From: JAIBJN01 sp963838795
GTDB lineage: Bacteria; Actinomycetota; Thermoleophilia; Gaiellales; Gaiellaceae
Assembly: GCA_963838795.1 (NCBI GenBank)
Contig: CAWISL010000011.1
Location: forward strand, 490,635-554,634
Direction: 5' to 3'
Length of the DNA stretch: 64,000 nucleotides
This document shows, piece after piece, positions 17,749-26,157 of the stretch. The position numbers were made by a program, and so were the translations under genes. Below the pieces are notes generated by a model that worked only from the letters and a program-made list of their open reading frames with translations, did no database searches and had not been told where the DNA came from. Within the stretch, counting starts at the first letter, position 1; every line of letters starts with the position of its first letter.

Positions 17749-17781
17749 CCCTTGGAGGTTCGCGTCTTCCCCGCCCGCATC
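17749..17781 (+). repeat. Near-copy of tRNA-Leu 3' end (possible attachment-site remnant)
   Basis: CCCTTGGAGGTTCG followed by CGCCCGCATC repeats the last 30 bases of tRNA-Leu plus two flanking bases (17153-17184). About 29 of 32 positions agree with one 1-base gap. It lies in the same orientation about 570 bp downstream, the geometry of attL/attR at a tRNA 3' end. The patatin stop codon at 17781-17783 touches it. No integrase is visible between the copies, so it may equally be a decayed tandem tRNA. Confidence 0.5.
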
Positions 17782-19640
17782 TACACCGGCGGCACGATCC
17801 TGAGCACGGGCCTCGGGGTCGGGGTCTGGCCGGGGCGGTCGAAGCCGAGGCTCGGCGGCGGCTCTTCCGCGCCCCACCCGGCCGCGAGGTCGAGGACGGC
17901 CTGCGTCGCTTTCCGCGCCTCCGCGCACCATTCAGGCGTCCGCGCATTCTCCCACGGGTAGCCCGGATCCTCGAGCGTCGCCGCGAGGCGATCGCGAAAC
18001 CAGCGCGGGTCGTCGCCTTCGGGGCGGTCGAACCCGAAGCGCTCGCGGGCGCGCTTGAGCTCGGCCTCGAGCATCTGCATCAGCGTCAGGTAGCGCGTGA
18101 AGCGGTGCGTGCCGAAGCTGAACGCCGAGAACGACTCGCCGGCGAAGGCGCCCCGCCGCATCAGGCCCTTCACGGCCCCCGCGTCCATGCTCAGGTTGAG
18201 GCCTCCCTCGTCGGCGTCGAGGCGGATGTGGCAGACGCGCTCGCGGAAGCCCGGCATCTCCATCTGCAGGGTGTCGCGCCAGTTGAGGCCGGTGTCGAGG
18301 ACCTGCGCGACGAAGCCGCCGAAGCCGTGGATGCTCGCCCAGCGGAGCGGCTCGCGGTCGTTCGGGCTCTGAGGGAGGTAGACGTGTCGCAGCGTCGGGT
18401 CGGGGCTCTCGTCGTCGACCACCTGGGCGAGCGCCGGGTCCGGGGCGCCCATGAGGTCGAGCCCGAACGTCGGGTGGCCGGGGAGGAGGGCGTCGAAGAA
18501 GTGGACGGGGAAGTTGCTCGTGATCGCGCCGTCGCTGAACCAGTGCTCGACGTACTCGGGCTCGGCGTCCTCGCGCCGCTCGTAGAAGGGCACCGACGCG
18601 ACCAGGCCTGGGACGGCGAGGCTCATCCGGGTGGCAAGGAGGACCGGCATCTGTGCGCCCGGGACCTTGGAGAGCGTCCGTTCGCCGACGGTCATCGTCC
18701 CTTCCGACTGGGCCTTCATCCAGTCGGCGACGCTCGCCGGGACGAGCTTGCCGATCTCGGCCGGGTCGAAGTAGAAGCGGTTGTCCTCCGGGAGCGGCAG
18801 GCGCACGGGCCGGCCTGCGCTCACGTCGGTCGTCATCAGCTGGAGCGAGACAGAGCGAGAGTCGTCGTCAGTGTCCTTCAGGTCGGCGAAGGTCAGCGGC
18901 GCGTCGTCGATCGTGCGGCCGGCGCAACGCTGGATGTGCTCGTGGAGCCAATCGGAGAGCGCCGGCCCGTCGAAGCCGGGCTGGGTCGTGCCCGGGCAGA
19001 GGCCGAAGCCGGCCTCCCTCTCGCCGAGGGTCCGGGCGAGCGACCGGCAGGGGCGCGCGACCGCGACGGTCACCGCGCAGGCGGCCAGGAACGCGATCCC
19101 GACCGCCGCCGAGACCGCGAGCGCCGGCCAGGCGAGCGCCGACCACCAGCCCAGCCAGAGGAAGAGCGCGTAGCCCGAGACCGAAACGGCCGCAAGCCAG
19201 GCAACGGCGAGGAGCGCGATCGGAAGCCAGAGCAGGCGGAGGGAGTCGATGACCACGCGACGCCTGGCCCCGGCGCCCTTCGCTCTCGCGTCCATCATCC
19301 GCACGGCCAGGTCGAAGACACGCCGATTCTCGGGCCGCGGCTGGAAGAGCCCGACCACGAGCCCCGGCTCGCCGATCGCATCCGCGACTCTCCGAAGCGG
19401 CTCGAAGCCGCCGTCTCCGCCCTCCCGGCGCCCAAGCTCGGCGGCCGCGGTGGCCGTGGCCGCGATCGCGCCCGCGGACGTGCCCCCGACGTTGCGAAAT
19501 CGGTAGCGCTTGGCGAGCGCGAGGATCGCGCCAGGGTAGACGACGCCGCTCGCGACACCGCCCTTCATCACCAGGTCGCAGACCTCCTCGGGCTCTCGCG
19601 GCCAGGGTCCGTTCTCGACCTCGGCTCGAAGCTCGGGCAT
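17781..19640 (-). CDS. Patatin-like phospholipase with membrane segment
   Basis: About 619 residues from ATG 19640, which has GGGAGGAAGG directly upstream. The oxyanion glycine block KGGVASGVVYPGAIL (residues 26-40) precedes the nucleophile elbow GTSAG (53-57, Ser55). The dyad Asp lies in FSDGAITSNFP. Between them, residues about 125-195 form two or three hydrophobic helices inserted into the patatin fold, so the enzyme is likely membrane-anchored. Substrates would be phospholipid or acylglycerol esters. The C-terminal 150 residues are charged and helical. It diverges from the Rrf2 regulator at 19707. Confidence 0.85.
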   Translation of the reverse strand: MPELRAEVENGPWPREPEEVCDLVMKGGVASGVVYPGAILALAKRYRFRNVGGTSAGAIAATATAAAELGRREGGDGGFEPLRRVADAIGEPGLVVGLFQPRPENRRVFDLAVRMMDARAKGAGARRRVVIDSLRLLWLPIALLAVAWLAAVSVSGYALFLWLGWWSALAWPALAVSAAVGIAFLAACAVTVAVARPCRSLARTLGEREAGFGLCPGTTQPGFDGPALSDWLHEHIQRCAGRTIDDAPLTFADLKDTDDDSRSVSLQLMTTDVSAGRPVRLPLPEDNRFYFDPAEIGKLVPASVADWMKAQSEGTMTVGERTLSKVPGAQMPVLLATRMSLAVPGLVASVPFYERREDAEPEYVEHWFSDGAITSNFPVHFFDALLPGHPTFGLDLMGAPDPALAQVVDDESPDPTLRHVYLPQSPNDREPLRWASIHGFGGFVAQVLDTGLNWRDTLQMEMPGFRERVCHIRLDADEGGLNLSMDAGAVKGLMRRGAFAGESFSAFSFGTHRFTRYLTLMQMLEAELKRARERFGFDRPEGDDPRWFRDRLAATLEDPGYPWENARTPEWCAEARKATQAVLDLAAGWGAEEPPPSLGFDRPGQTPTPRPVLRIVPPV

Positions 19641-19706
19641 CCTTCCTCCCCTCGTCGATGGCCGCCCGATCGTCCCGCCACGGCCCGCGGGCGTCAAGAT
19701 AGGAGC

Positions 19707-20162
19707 ATGCGAGTCTCCGCCAAGGTCGACTACGCCCTGCGCGCTGCGCTCGAGCTCGCGGCTGCCGGCGAGGGTCCAACGAAGGGAGAGCAGATCTCTC
19801 AGGCGCAGGACATCCCGCTCAAATTCCTCGAGAACATCCTCCTCGAGCTTCGCCACCACGGCCTCGTCCAGAGCCAGCGCGGGGCGGAGGGCGGCTACTG
19901 GCTCGCCCGGCCGGCCGAGGAGATCAAGCTCGCCGACGTGCTCCGCGCCGTCGAGGGGCCGCTGGCCAACGTGCGCGGCTCGAGGCCCGAGGCCGTCCCC
20001 TACGTCGGGCCGGCGGCCCGGCTACAGGACGTCTGGATCGCCATGCGGGCGAACCTCCGCGCCGTGCTCGAGGAGGTGACGCTGGCAGACGTCGCGTCAG
20101 GGGAGCTTCCCGCGGCGATCGTGGAGATCACGTCAGCGCCCGGGGCATGGGAGTCTCACTAG
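19707..20162 (+). CDS. Rrf2 family transcriptional regulator without iron-sulfur cysteines
   Basis: 151 residues. The winged helix is typical: MRVSAKVDYALRAALELA, IPLKFLENILLELRHHGLV (recognition region) and the wing SQRGAEGGYWLARPAEEI. The protein has no cysteine at all, so it cannot hold the [2Fe-2S] cluster of IscR/NsrR; this resembles the CymR type that senses cysteine supply through a partner protein. It lies tail-to-tail with the sulfate importer operon, its last 35 bases overlapping cysA. Regulation of sulfur uptake is a reasonable inference. A second cysteine-free Rrf2 gene sits at the operon's other end. Confidence 0.85.
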   Translation: MRVSAKVDYALRAALELAAAGEGPTKGEQISQAQDIPLKFLENILLELRHHGLVQSQRGAEGGYWLARPAEEIKLADVLRAVEGPLANVRGSRPEAVPYVGPAARLQDVWIAMRANLRAVLEEVTLADVASGELPAAIVEITSAPGAWESH

Positions 20163-21123
20163 CCAGAGAATTGAACACCGTCGTCCTGCTCGGGCGCACG
20201 TAGAGGATCTGGCCCTCGAGGAGCTCGAGCTCCTCGACTTCGTTCCGGGTCACCTGCGCCGAGACGTGGCGTCCGTCGTGGAGGACGAGCTCGACGCGCA
20301 CCTCGAAGCCGAGGTGGACGATGCGCTGGATCATCGCCTCGCTCGTCGTCCCGTTCGGCTCCAGCCGGAGCTCCAGGTCGTGGGGGCGGATCCACTCCTC
20401 TCCGAGACGGTTGACCGGCCCGACGAAGCTCATGACGAACTCGTTGGCGGGATGCTCGTAGAGGTCGCGCGGCTTTCCGCTCTGCTCGACGCGGCCGTCG
20501 TTCATGACGGTGACGCGGTCGGCGACGTCCATCGCCTCCTCCTGGTCGTGCGTGACGAGGACGGTCGTGACGTGCACCTCGTCGTGGAGCCGCCGGAGCC
20601 AGGCTCGGAGCTCCTTGCGGACGCGCGCGTCGAGAGCGCCGAACGGCTCGTCGAGCAGCAGGACCTTCGGTTCGGCCGCGAGCGCCCGGGCGAGAGCCAT
20701 CCGCTGGCGCTGGCCCCCGGAGAGCTGGCCCGGGTAGCGGTCGGCGAGGCCGTCGAGCTGGACGAGGCCGAGGAGCTCGTCGACTCGGCTTCTGATCTCC
20801 GCCTTCGGGCGCTTGCGGATCTTCATCCCGAAGCCCACGTTGTCGCGCACGGTCATGTGCTTGAAGGCGGCGTAGTGCTGGAAGACGAAGCCGACCTCGC
20901 GCTTCTGCGGCGGGACGCCGGTGACGTCCTTGCCGAGAATGGAGACGTCGCCCTGGTCGGGCTGCTCGAGCCCGGCGATGATGCGGAGCAGGGTGGACTT
21001 GCCGCTGCCGCTCGGCCCGAGCAGGGCCGTCAGCGAGCCTCCGGCGATAGCGAGCGAGACGTTGTCGACGGCGACGAAGCCGTTGTCAAACTGCTTCGTG
21101 ACCTGGCGGACGGCGATCGACAT
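20128..21123 (-). CDS. cysA: Sulfate/thiosulfate ABC transporter ATP-binding protein
   Basis: 331 residues. Walker A GPSGSGKST, signature LSGGQRQRMALARALA, Walker B VLLLDEPFGALDA and the H-loop VLVTHDQEEAMDVADR are all intact. The Q-loop region VGFVFQHYAAFKHMTVRDNV with its aromatic/His pattern is typical of CysA rather than of other CUT1-type ATPases. A TOBE-like C-terminal domain follows. It energises the CysT/CysW permease pair encoded immediately upstream; the start overlaps cysW by 38 bases. The 3' end overlaps the converging Rrf2 gene. Confidence 0.92.
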   Translation of the reverse strand: MSIAVRQVTKQFDNGFVAVDNVSLAIAGGSLTALLGPSGSGKSTLLRIIAGLEQPDQGDVSILGKDVTGVPPQKREVGFVFQHYAAFKHMTVRDNVGFGMKIRKRPKAEIRSRVDELLGLVQLDGLADRYPGQLSGGQRQRMALARALAAEPKVLLLDEPFGALDARVRKELRAWLRRLHDEVHVTTVLVTHDQEEAMDVADRVTVMNDGRVEQSGKPRDLYEHPANEFVMSFVGPVNRLGEEWIRPHDLELRLEPNGTTSEAMIQRIVHLGFEVRVELVLHDGRHVSAQVTRNEVEELELLEGQILYVRPSRTTVFNSLASETPMPRALT

Positions 21124-21937
21124 CCGCGACCTCCTTGTGTTCTTTGGGCTTGAAGAGATTCATGGCGATCAGGGTGAGCACGGCGAGGAAGGCGAGCACG
21201 AGCGACGTCGTGTACGCGGCCACCTCGTTGAAGCGCAGGTACTCCTCGTCCACGTGGAGCGTGAGCGTTTCGGTCTTGCCGGCGATCCGCCCGGAGACGA
21301 CCGCGACCGCGCCGTACTCGCCGAGGGCGCGGGCCGTCGTGAGGACGACCCCGTAGGCGACGCCCCAGCGGATGGCCGGGAGCGTGACGCGCCTGAAGGT
21401 CTGGAAGCGCGAGGCGCCGAGCGTCCAAGCGGCCTCGTCCTGATCGGTCCCGACCTCGCGGAGCACCGGGATCACCTCGCGGACGACGAAGGGCAGCGTC
21501 ACGAAGATCGTCGCGAGGACGATCCCCGGCGTGGAGAAGATGATCTGGATTCCGTTCTCGGTGAGCCAGCCGCCGAACCAGCCGTCTTGCCCGTAGACGA
21601 GGATCAGCGCGAGCCCGACGACTACGGGCGAGAGCGCGAGCGGCAGGCCGATCAGCGAGTTAATGAGCCAGGTGCCGTGCTTGGGCGGGCGGCGGACGAG
21701 CGCCATGGCGCATGCGACGCCGAAGATCGTGTTGGCGGGCACCGCGATCCCGACGGCGATCAGGGTGAGCTTGAAGGCGGCGACGAACGAGGGATCGGTC
21801 AGCGCCTCCCACACCGGTTCGACGCCGTCCCGGAACGTGTAGTAGACAATGGCCGAGAAGGGCAGCGCGAGGAGCACGGCGAGGTACCCGAGCGCGACCG
21901 TTCGCAGTGCGTAGCGGGATGCGCCTCTAGTGCGCAT
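21086..21937 (-). CDS. cysW: Sulfate ABC transporter permease
   Basis: 283 residues, six membrane helices. The EAA loop, which docks with the ATPase, is visible as DEAAWTLGASRFQTFRRVTLPAI. The segment TARALGEYGAVAVVSGRIAGKTETLTLHV is diagnostic for the CysW half of sulfate importers. The start overlaps the end of the cysT gene. The C-terminus extends into a charged tail that overlaps cysA by 38 bases, so translation of the three genes is tightly coupled. Confidence 0.92.
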   Translation of the reverse strand: MRTRGASRYALRTVALGYLAVLLALPFSAIVYYTFRDGVEPVWEALTDPSFVAAFKLTLIAVGIAVPANTIFGVACAMALVRRPPKHGTWLINSLIGLPLALSPVVVGLALILVYGQDGWFGGWLTENGIQIIFSTPGIVLATIFVTLPFVVREVIPVLREVGTDQDEAAWTLGASRFQTFRRVTLPAIRWGVAYGVVLTTARALGEYGAVAVVSGRIAGKTETLTLHVDEEYLRFNEVAAYTTSLVLAFLAVLTLIAMNLFKPKEHKEVADVDRRPPGHEAV

Positions 21938-22751
21938 CGTGCCTCCTGCTGCGCCGCTCGAGGACGTCGGCGACCGCCAGGACGACGAACGAGAGGACGA
22001 GGAGCACGACCGAGACGGCCGCGGCCGCCTCGCGCTCGTCGCTCTCGATCGCTTTGAAGATCCAGACCGACGCGACCTCGGTGTCGAAGGGGATGTTCCC
22101 CGAGATGAGCACGATCGAGCCGAACTCCCCGACCGCCTTCCCGAACGAGAGCGCCGCGCCGGAGAGCATCGCCGGCAGCAGGTTCGGCAGGATGATGCGC
22201 CGGAACGTGGTGAACGGCCGCGCGCCGAGCGACGCGGCAGCCTCCTCCATGTCGCGGTCCAGCTCGAGGAGAACCGGCTGCACCGCCCGGACGACGAAGG
22301 GGAGCGTGACGAAGAGCAGCGCGACGACGATCGCGGCGCGCGTGTAGGCGACGTCGATGCCGACCGGGCTCTGGGGCCCGTAGATGGCGAGGAGCGTCAG
22401 CCCTGCAACGATCGTCGGCAGCGCAAACGGCAGGTCGATGATCCCGTTGACGACGGCCTTGCCCCGAAAGTCGTCGCGGACGAGCACCCAGGCGATGAGG
22501 GTCCCCGTGACGGCGTTCACAAGCACGACCACGAGCGACGCGACGAACGTGAGCTTGAGCGCCGCGACCGCGGAGGGGGACGTCACCTCGTCCCAGAAGG
22601 CCTGGAGGCCGCCCTCGAGCGAGGCCGCGACCACGGCCGCGATCGGGATCAGGACGATGAGGGTGAGGTATGCGGTCGAGAGCCCCAGAACGAGGCCGCC
22701 GGCGCGCCTGGAGCTTCCAGTGCGCGCCGGCAGCCTGACCGCTCGTGCATC
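21927..22751 (-). CDS. cysT: Sulfate ABC transporter permease (N-terminal frame uncertain)
   Basis: About 274 residues. The C-terminal 235 carry the permease core with the EAA loop EEAAASLGARPFTTFRRIILPN and the CysT-type GKAVGEFGSIVLISGNIPF followed by TEVASVWIF. Upstream in the same frame, similarity continues through the first helix (RAGGLVLGLSTAYLTLIVL) back to about 22740, but no normal start lies in that frame. The natural start is the ATG at 22751, overlapping the sbp stop as TGATG, in a frame one base off, so a single-base indel within the first 15-20 codons is likely. With CysW it forms the sulfate channel. Confidence 0.85.
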   Translation of the reverse strand, partial: DARAVRLPARTGSSRRAGGLVLGLSTAYLTLIVLIPIAAVVAASLEGGLQAFWDEVTSPSAVAALKLTFVASLVVVLVNAVTGTLIAWVLVRDDFRGKAVVNGIIDLPFALPTIVAGLTLLAIYGPQSPVGIDVAYTRAAIVVALLFVTLPFVVRAVQPVLLELDRDMEEAAASLGARPFTTFRRIILPNLLPAMLSGAALSFGKAVGEFGSIVLISGNIPFDTEVASVWIFKAIESDEREAAAAVSVVLLVLSFVVLAVADVLERRSRRHDAH

Positions 22752-23814
22752 AGTCGTCAGTGGGAACCCCTAGCTCGTTCTCGATGTCGAGGAAGATGCT
22801 CTCCTCGCGGTCGAAGAAGCGCGCCTTGACGTCGGGCCAGCCGCCGACGTCCTCGATCGTGAAGAGCCCGGCCGGACCGGAGGAGTCGAACTCCGTCTCC
22901 ACGCCCTCGACGACCGGCCGATAGCCCATCGAGGCGAAGACGGCCTGCGCCTCGGGCGTGTAAAGGTAGTCGAGGAACGCTTTCGCAGCCTCTGGGCTTT
23001 CTCCGGTGTTCACGACCGCGGCCGGGTTCTCGATCAGGATCGTCTGCTCGGGCAGGACGTACTCAAGCGCCTGGCCGGCCTGCTGGGCGAAGATCGCCTC
23101 GTTCTCGTAGGCGAGCATGACGTCGCCCTTGCCGCCCGCGAACGTCTGGAGCGCCTCGCGCGCGCTCTTGTCCTGGACGGGGACGTGCTCGAGGAAGAGC
23201 TCGCGGAGGTACGCGATCGCCTCCTCGTCCGAGGCGCCCTGCTCGAGCTGGGCTCCGTACGCCGCCATGATGTTCCACTGCGCGCCACCTGACGTGAACG
23301 GGTTCGGCGTGATCACCTCGACGCCCTCCTGCAGAAGGTCGTCCCAGGTCTGGATGCCCTCGGGGTTCCCGGGACGGACCGCGAAGACCACTACCGAGTT
23401 GGTGAGCATGCCGTCGTACTCGTTCTGGTTCCAGTCCGCGTCGACCATGCCCGCGTCGACGAGGGCGGTCACGTCGGGCTCGAGCGAGAGGTGGATGAAG
23501 TCGGCGGGCAGCCCCTCCTCGATGGCGCGCCGTTGCTCGCCCGAGGATGCGTAGGACTGCTCGAAATCGACGCCTGCGCCGGCCTCGGTGTCTTGGAACA
23601 TCGGGATGAGTTCCTCGTAGGCCTCACGCGGAGTGGAGTAGGCGACGAGCGAGAGTGTGTCTCCGTCGCCGGAGGCGCCCGATGCGTCGCCGCCGCCGCC
23701 GCACCCTGCGGCAACGAGGACGAACAAGGTGGTTAGCGCCGCAACGGCGCAGGTGGAGCCGAGTGCCCGTAAGCGGGCTGGCCGCGACTCGATGCGGCGG
23801 AGAAGTTTCCCCAT
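22750..23814 (-). CDS. sbp: Sulfate-binding lipoprotein of the ABC importer
   Basis: About 354 residues from ATG 23814, which has AGGAGG ten bases upstream. The signal peptide ends in the lipobox LVAAGC. Mature domain patterns match sulfate-binding proteins: LVAYSTPREAYEELIPMFQ, FEQSYASSGEQRRAI (sulfate contact loop), VVVFAVRPGNPEGI, PNPFTSGGAQWNIMAAYGA and ENEAIFAQQAG. It captures sulfate or thiosulfate outside the membrane and delivers it to CysTW. It is the first gene of the minus-strand operon sbp-cysT-cysW-cysA. Confidence 0.9.
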   Translation of the reverse strand: MGKLLRRIESRPARLRALGSTCAVAALTTLFVLVAAGCGGGGDASGASGDGDTLSLVAYSTPREAYEELIPMFQDTEAGAGVDFEQSYASSGEQRRAIEEGLPADFIHLSLEPDVTALVDAGMVDADWNQNEYDGMLTNSVVVFAVRPGNPEGIQTWDDLLQEGVEVITPNPFTSGGAQWNIMAAYGAQLEQGASDEEAIAYLRELFLEHVPVQDKSAREALQTFAGGKGDVMLAYENEAIFAQQAGQALEYVLPEQTILIENPAAVVNTGESPEAAKAFLDYLYTPEAQAVFASMGYRPVVEGVETEFDSSGPAGLFTIEDVGGWPDVKARFFDREESIFLDIENELGVPTDD

Positions 23815-24185
23815 CAGCTGGAAGCCTCCTGATAATCGATATTGTTTACTAAAGGAGTAAATAAAACAGACAAGATCAAGATAGTAGGAATCTCTTCTCC
23901 TCCTGTCAAGACTGTCCTGCCTGCCCAGCCGCGCCCAGGGATCGACGGGACGCCAAGCGGCCTCGCTGGTCGAGCCCGTCTCCACCGGCTCGCAGCACAC
24001 GAGCATTGGGGGCCGCCGAACGTTAAGCGAGTCTTGGATTGCGAACTTGGGTCGCCGGGAAATCGACCCTACGTGCAGACCGGTGGCCGCTCCGGTGCGC
24101 ACCGACTTCTGGTCAGCCGGGGTCGCTCGTCGTCTGGCTCCATCGGAGACTCAACCACGGTGGCCGGGCTCCCCGGAGCGATTGC
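23815..24185. other. Intergenic region upstream of the sulfate importer operon
   Basis: About 370 bases between sbp and the second Rrf2 gene, both minus. It holds the AT-rich patch and the TTTACT/AGTAAA inverted repeat near sbp. The remaining 290 bases show no gene, RNA or clear repeat. An untranslated leader or further regulatory sites may be here. Confidence 0.5.
23845..23861 (-). promoter_or_regulatory. Inverted repeat operator candidate upstream of sbp
   Basis: TTTACT, five bases and AGTAAA form a perfect 6-bp inverted repeat 31-47 bases upstream of the sbp start. It sits in a conspicuously AT-rich patch (about 23831-23885) in otherwise GC-rich DNA. This is where a promoter and its repressor site would be expected. 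One or both neighbouring Rrf2 regulators are plausible binders. No -10/-35 pair can be placed with confidence. Confidence 0.45.
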
Positions 24186-24611
24186 TTATGACTCGACAGC
24201 CTTCCTTGCTGCACGTGCAAGGTCGGCGAAAGTCGTCCGTTCGAGGATTGAGATGGTGACATCCCGGATCTCCTCCCAGACTGGGCGGAGCGAGCCGGCG
24301 ACGATTGGCGGAGTCGGGTCGGGGCTTCGCCGGGTTGCGTAACCGATTGGTGCCAGCTGGCCTTGAAACAGCCGGACGACGTGCTCGAGGGTGATCACCT
24401 CGGGCGGGTGATTGAGGGTGTAGCCCCCGCCGGGGCCGCGCACCGAGCGCACGACACCGGCCGTCCGGAGCGTCGGCATCACCTGTTCGAGGACGGACCG
24501 TGGCGCGTCGGCTGCTTCTGCGATCTCGTCCAGCTTGAGTGGTCCGCCGTCGGCGAGAGCGAGTGCCAAGACGGCCCGGGTAGCGTAGTCGGTGCGACGG
24601 GACACCCACAT
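24186..24611 (-). CDS. Second Rrf2 family regulator without cysteines
   Basis: 141 residues from ATG 24611 (MWVSRRTDYATRAVLALALA). The recognition helix region APRSVLEQVMPTLRTAGVV and the wing SVRGPGGGYTLNHPPEVI are typical of Rrf2. As with the regulator at 19707, no cysteine is present, so it is not an iron-sulfur sensor. It lies directly upstream of the sbp operon in the same direction, 371 bases from it. Together with the first Rrf2 gene it brackets the importer. Likely a repressor of sulfur uptake (inference). Confidence 0.82.
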   Translation of the reverse strand: MWVSRRTDYATRAVLALALADGGPLKLDEIAEAADAPRSVLEQVMPTLRTAGVVRSVRGPGGGYTLNHPPEVITLEHVVRLFQGQLAPIGYATRRSPDPTPPIVAGSLRPVWEEIRDVTISILERTTFADLARAARKAVES

Positions 24612-24798
24612 GGTTGGTGCCAGCTTGACAGCCACGGGGGACTGCGACCAAGAACCTATGCAACACCTGTTCGCGTCTGGCCCGAATGTCTGGGTCTTGT
24701 AGTAGGCACTGGCAGGTTCCGGGCAGCGCCCGGGAGACCGTTGCCTCGACTCGGGCCATGCCCGGGAGACCGACATCGTTCTGACACAATGGCCCGCA

Positions 24799-26157
24799 GT
24801 GAGGACGAAGGTCGAAGAGCTGCCCGAGAGCCGCGTACGCCTGGAGGTGGAGGTGCCGGAGGAGGACGTCCAGCACGCGATCGAGCATGCGGCCTCCGAC
24901 CTCGCGGAGTCGCTCCGCATTCCCGGCTTTCGCAAGGGCAAGGCGCCCGTGACGGTGGTCGCCGCCCGCGTCGGCCGAGAGGCGATCTGGGAGGAGGCCG
25001 TTCGCAGCCACCTGGACGGCTGGTTCTGGAACGCGGCGGCGACGTCGGGCGTCCGCCCGGTGGCGAGCCCCGAGGTGGACGTCGGCGACGGGCCGCCCGA
25101 CGAGGGCCAGGCCTTTCGCTTCACTGCCACGGTCGCGGTTGTCCCCACGCCTGAGCTGGCCGACTGGACGGAGCTCGAGGTCGGCGTTCCCGAGGCCGAG
25201 GTCCCCGCCGAGCTCGTCGAGGGCGAGCTGGACATCCTGCGCGGGAGCGTGGCCGAGCTCGTCAGCGTCGAGCACCGGCCGGTCCAGCCGGGAGACGTGG
25301 TCGTGATCGACATGGAGGGCGCGGAGATCGGGGCGACGCAGCGGGACTACGTCGTCGAGGTCGGCGCTGGCCGGCTCGTCGACGAGATCGAAGCCGCGCT
25401 CGTGGGGATGTCGGCGGGCGAGACGGAGCAGGTCGAGTTCGAGCTTGCGGACGAGCAGAAGGCGACCGTGGAGGTGGCCGTTCGCGAAATCCGGGAGAAG
25501 GTGCTGCCTCCGCTCGACGACGACACCGCCCGGGCGGCGAGTGAGTTCGAGACGCTCGCAGAGCTGCGCTCCGACATCGAGGCGCGGCTGCGCGAGCAGC
25601 TCGAAGGCGAGCTGGAGCTCAAGCTCCGGCAGGACGCGGCAGACGCTCTCGTCGCCGCGTCCAGCTTCGAATCGCTCGAGCCGATGGTCGAGCGCCGAAC
25701 CGCAGAGCTGGCCACGGGCTTCGTCCGCTCGCTCGAGCGGCGAGGCCTCAGCCTGGAGATCTATCTGGCCATGACGGGCCAGACGCAGGAGCAGATCGTC
25801 GGACGGCTCCGCGAGGAGGCCGAGCAGGCTTTGAAGCGCGAGCTCGCCCTCGACGCCGTTGCCGACCGGCTGGGCATCGAGGTCTCCGACGAGGAGATCG
25901 AGGGGCTCGTGCGCCGGGAGGCGGAGGAGGCGGGAGAGGACCCGGACGCCCTCCTCGCCACGGCCCGCGAGAGCGCCGGGTTCGAGCAGCTGCGGGGCGA
26001 CCTCCGCATGCGCAAGGCGCTCGACGAGGTCGTCGCCGGGGTCAAGCGAATCCCGGTCGAGCTGGCCCGGGCCCGCGAGCAGCTGTGGACGCCCGAGAAG
26101 GAGAAAGCACCTACCGAGATGAAGATATGGACGCCAGGAAGCGAGGGAGGCACATGA
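24799..26157 (+). CDS. tig: Trigger factor, ribosome-associated chaperone
   Basis: 452 residues. The ribosome-binding signature appears as IPGFRKGKAPVTVV (family GFRxGxxP, residues about 41-54). A middle PPIase domain region follows (VQPGDVVVIDMEG... AALVGMSAGETEQVEFEL); it lacks some aromatic active-site residues, so isomerase activity is uncertain. The long helical C-terminal chaperone domain ends near 440. It folds nascent chains at the exit tunnel. The stop overlaps the clpP start as ATGA, the familiar tig-clpP-clpX operon. Confidence 0.93.
   Translation: MRTKVEELPESRVRLEVEVPEEDVQHAIEHAASDLAESLRIPGFRKGKAPVTVVAARVGREAIWEEAVRSHLDGWFWNAAATSGVRPVASPEVDVGDGPPDEGQAFRFTATVAVVPTPELADWTELEVGVPEAEVPAELVEGELDILRGSVAELVSVEHRPVQPGDVVVIDMEGAEIGATQRDYVVEVGAGRLVDEIEAALVGMSAGETEQVEFELADEQKATVEVAVREIREKVLPPLDDDTARAASEFETLAELRSDIEARLREQLEGELELKLRQDAADALVAASSFESLEPMVERRTAELATGFVRSLERRGLSLEIYLAMTGQTQEQIVGRLREEAEQALKRELALDAVADRLGIEVSDEEIEGLVRREAEEAGEDPDALLATARESAGFEQLRGDLRMRKALDEVVAGVKRIPVELARAREQLWTPEKEKAPTEMKIWTPGSEGGT

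Noticed and set aside
18105..20162. 685-codon plus-strand frame reading through patatin into Rrf2
   Set aside because: Upstream part is antisense shadow of the patatin gene; only the part from ATG 19707 is real.
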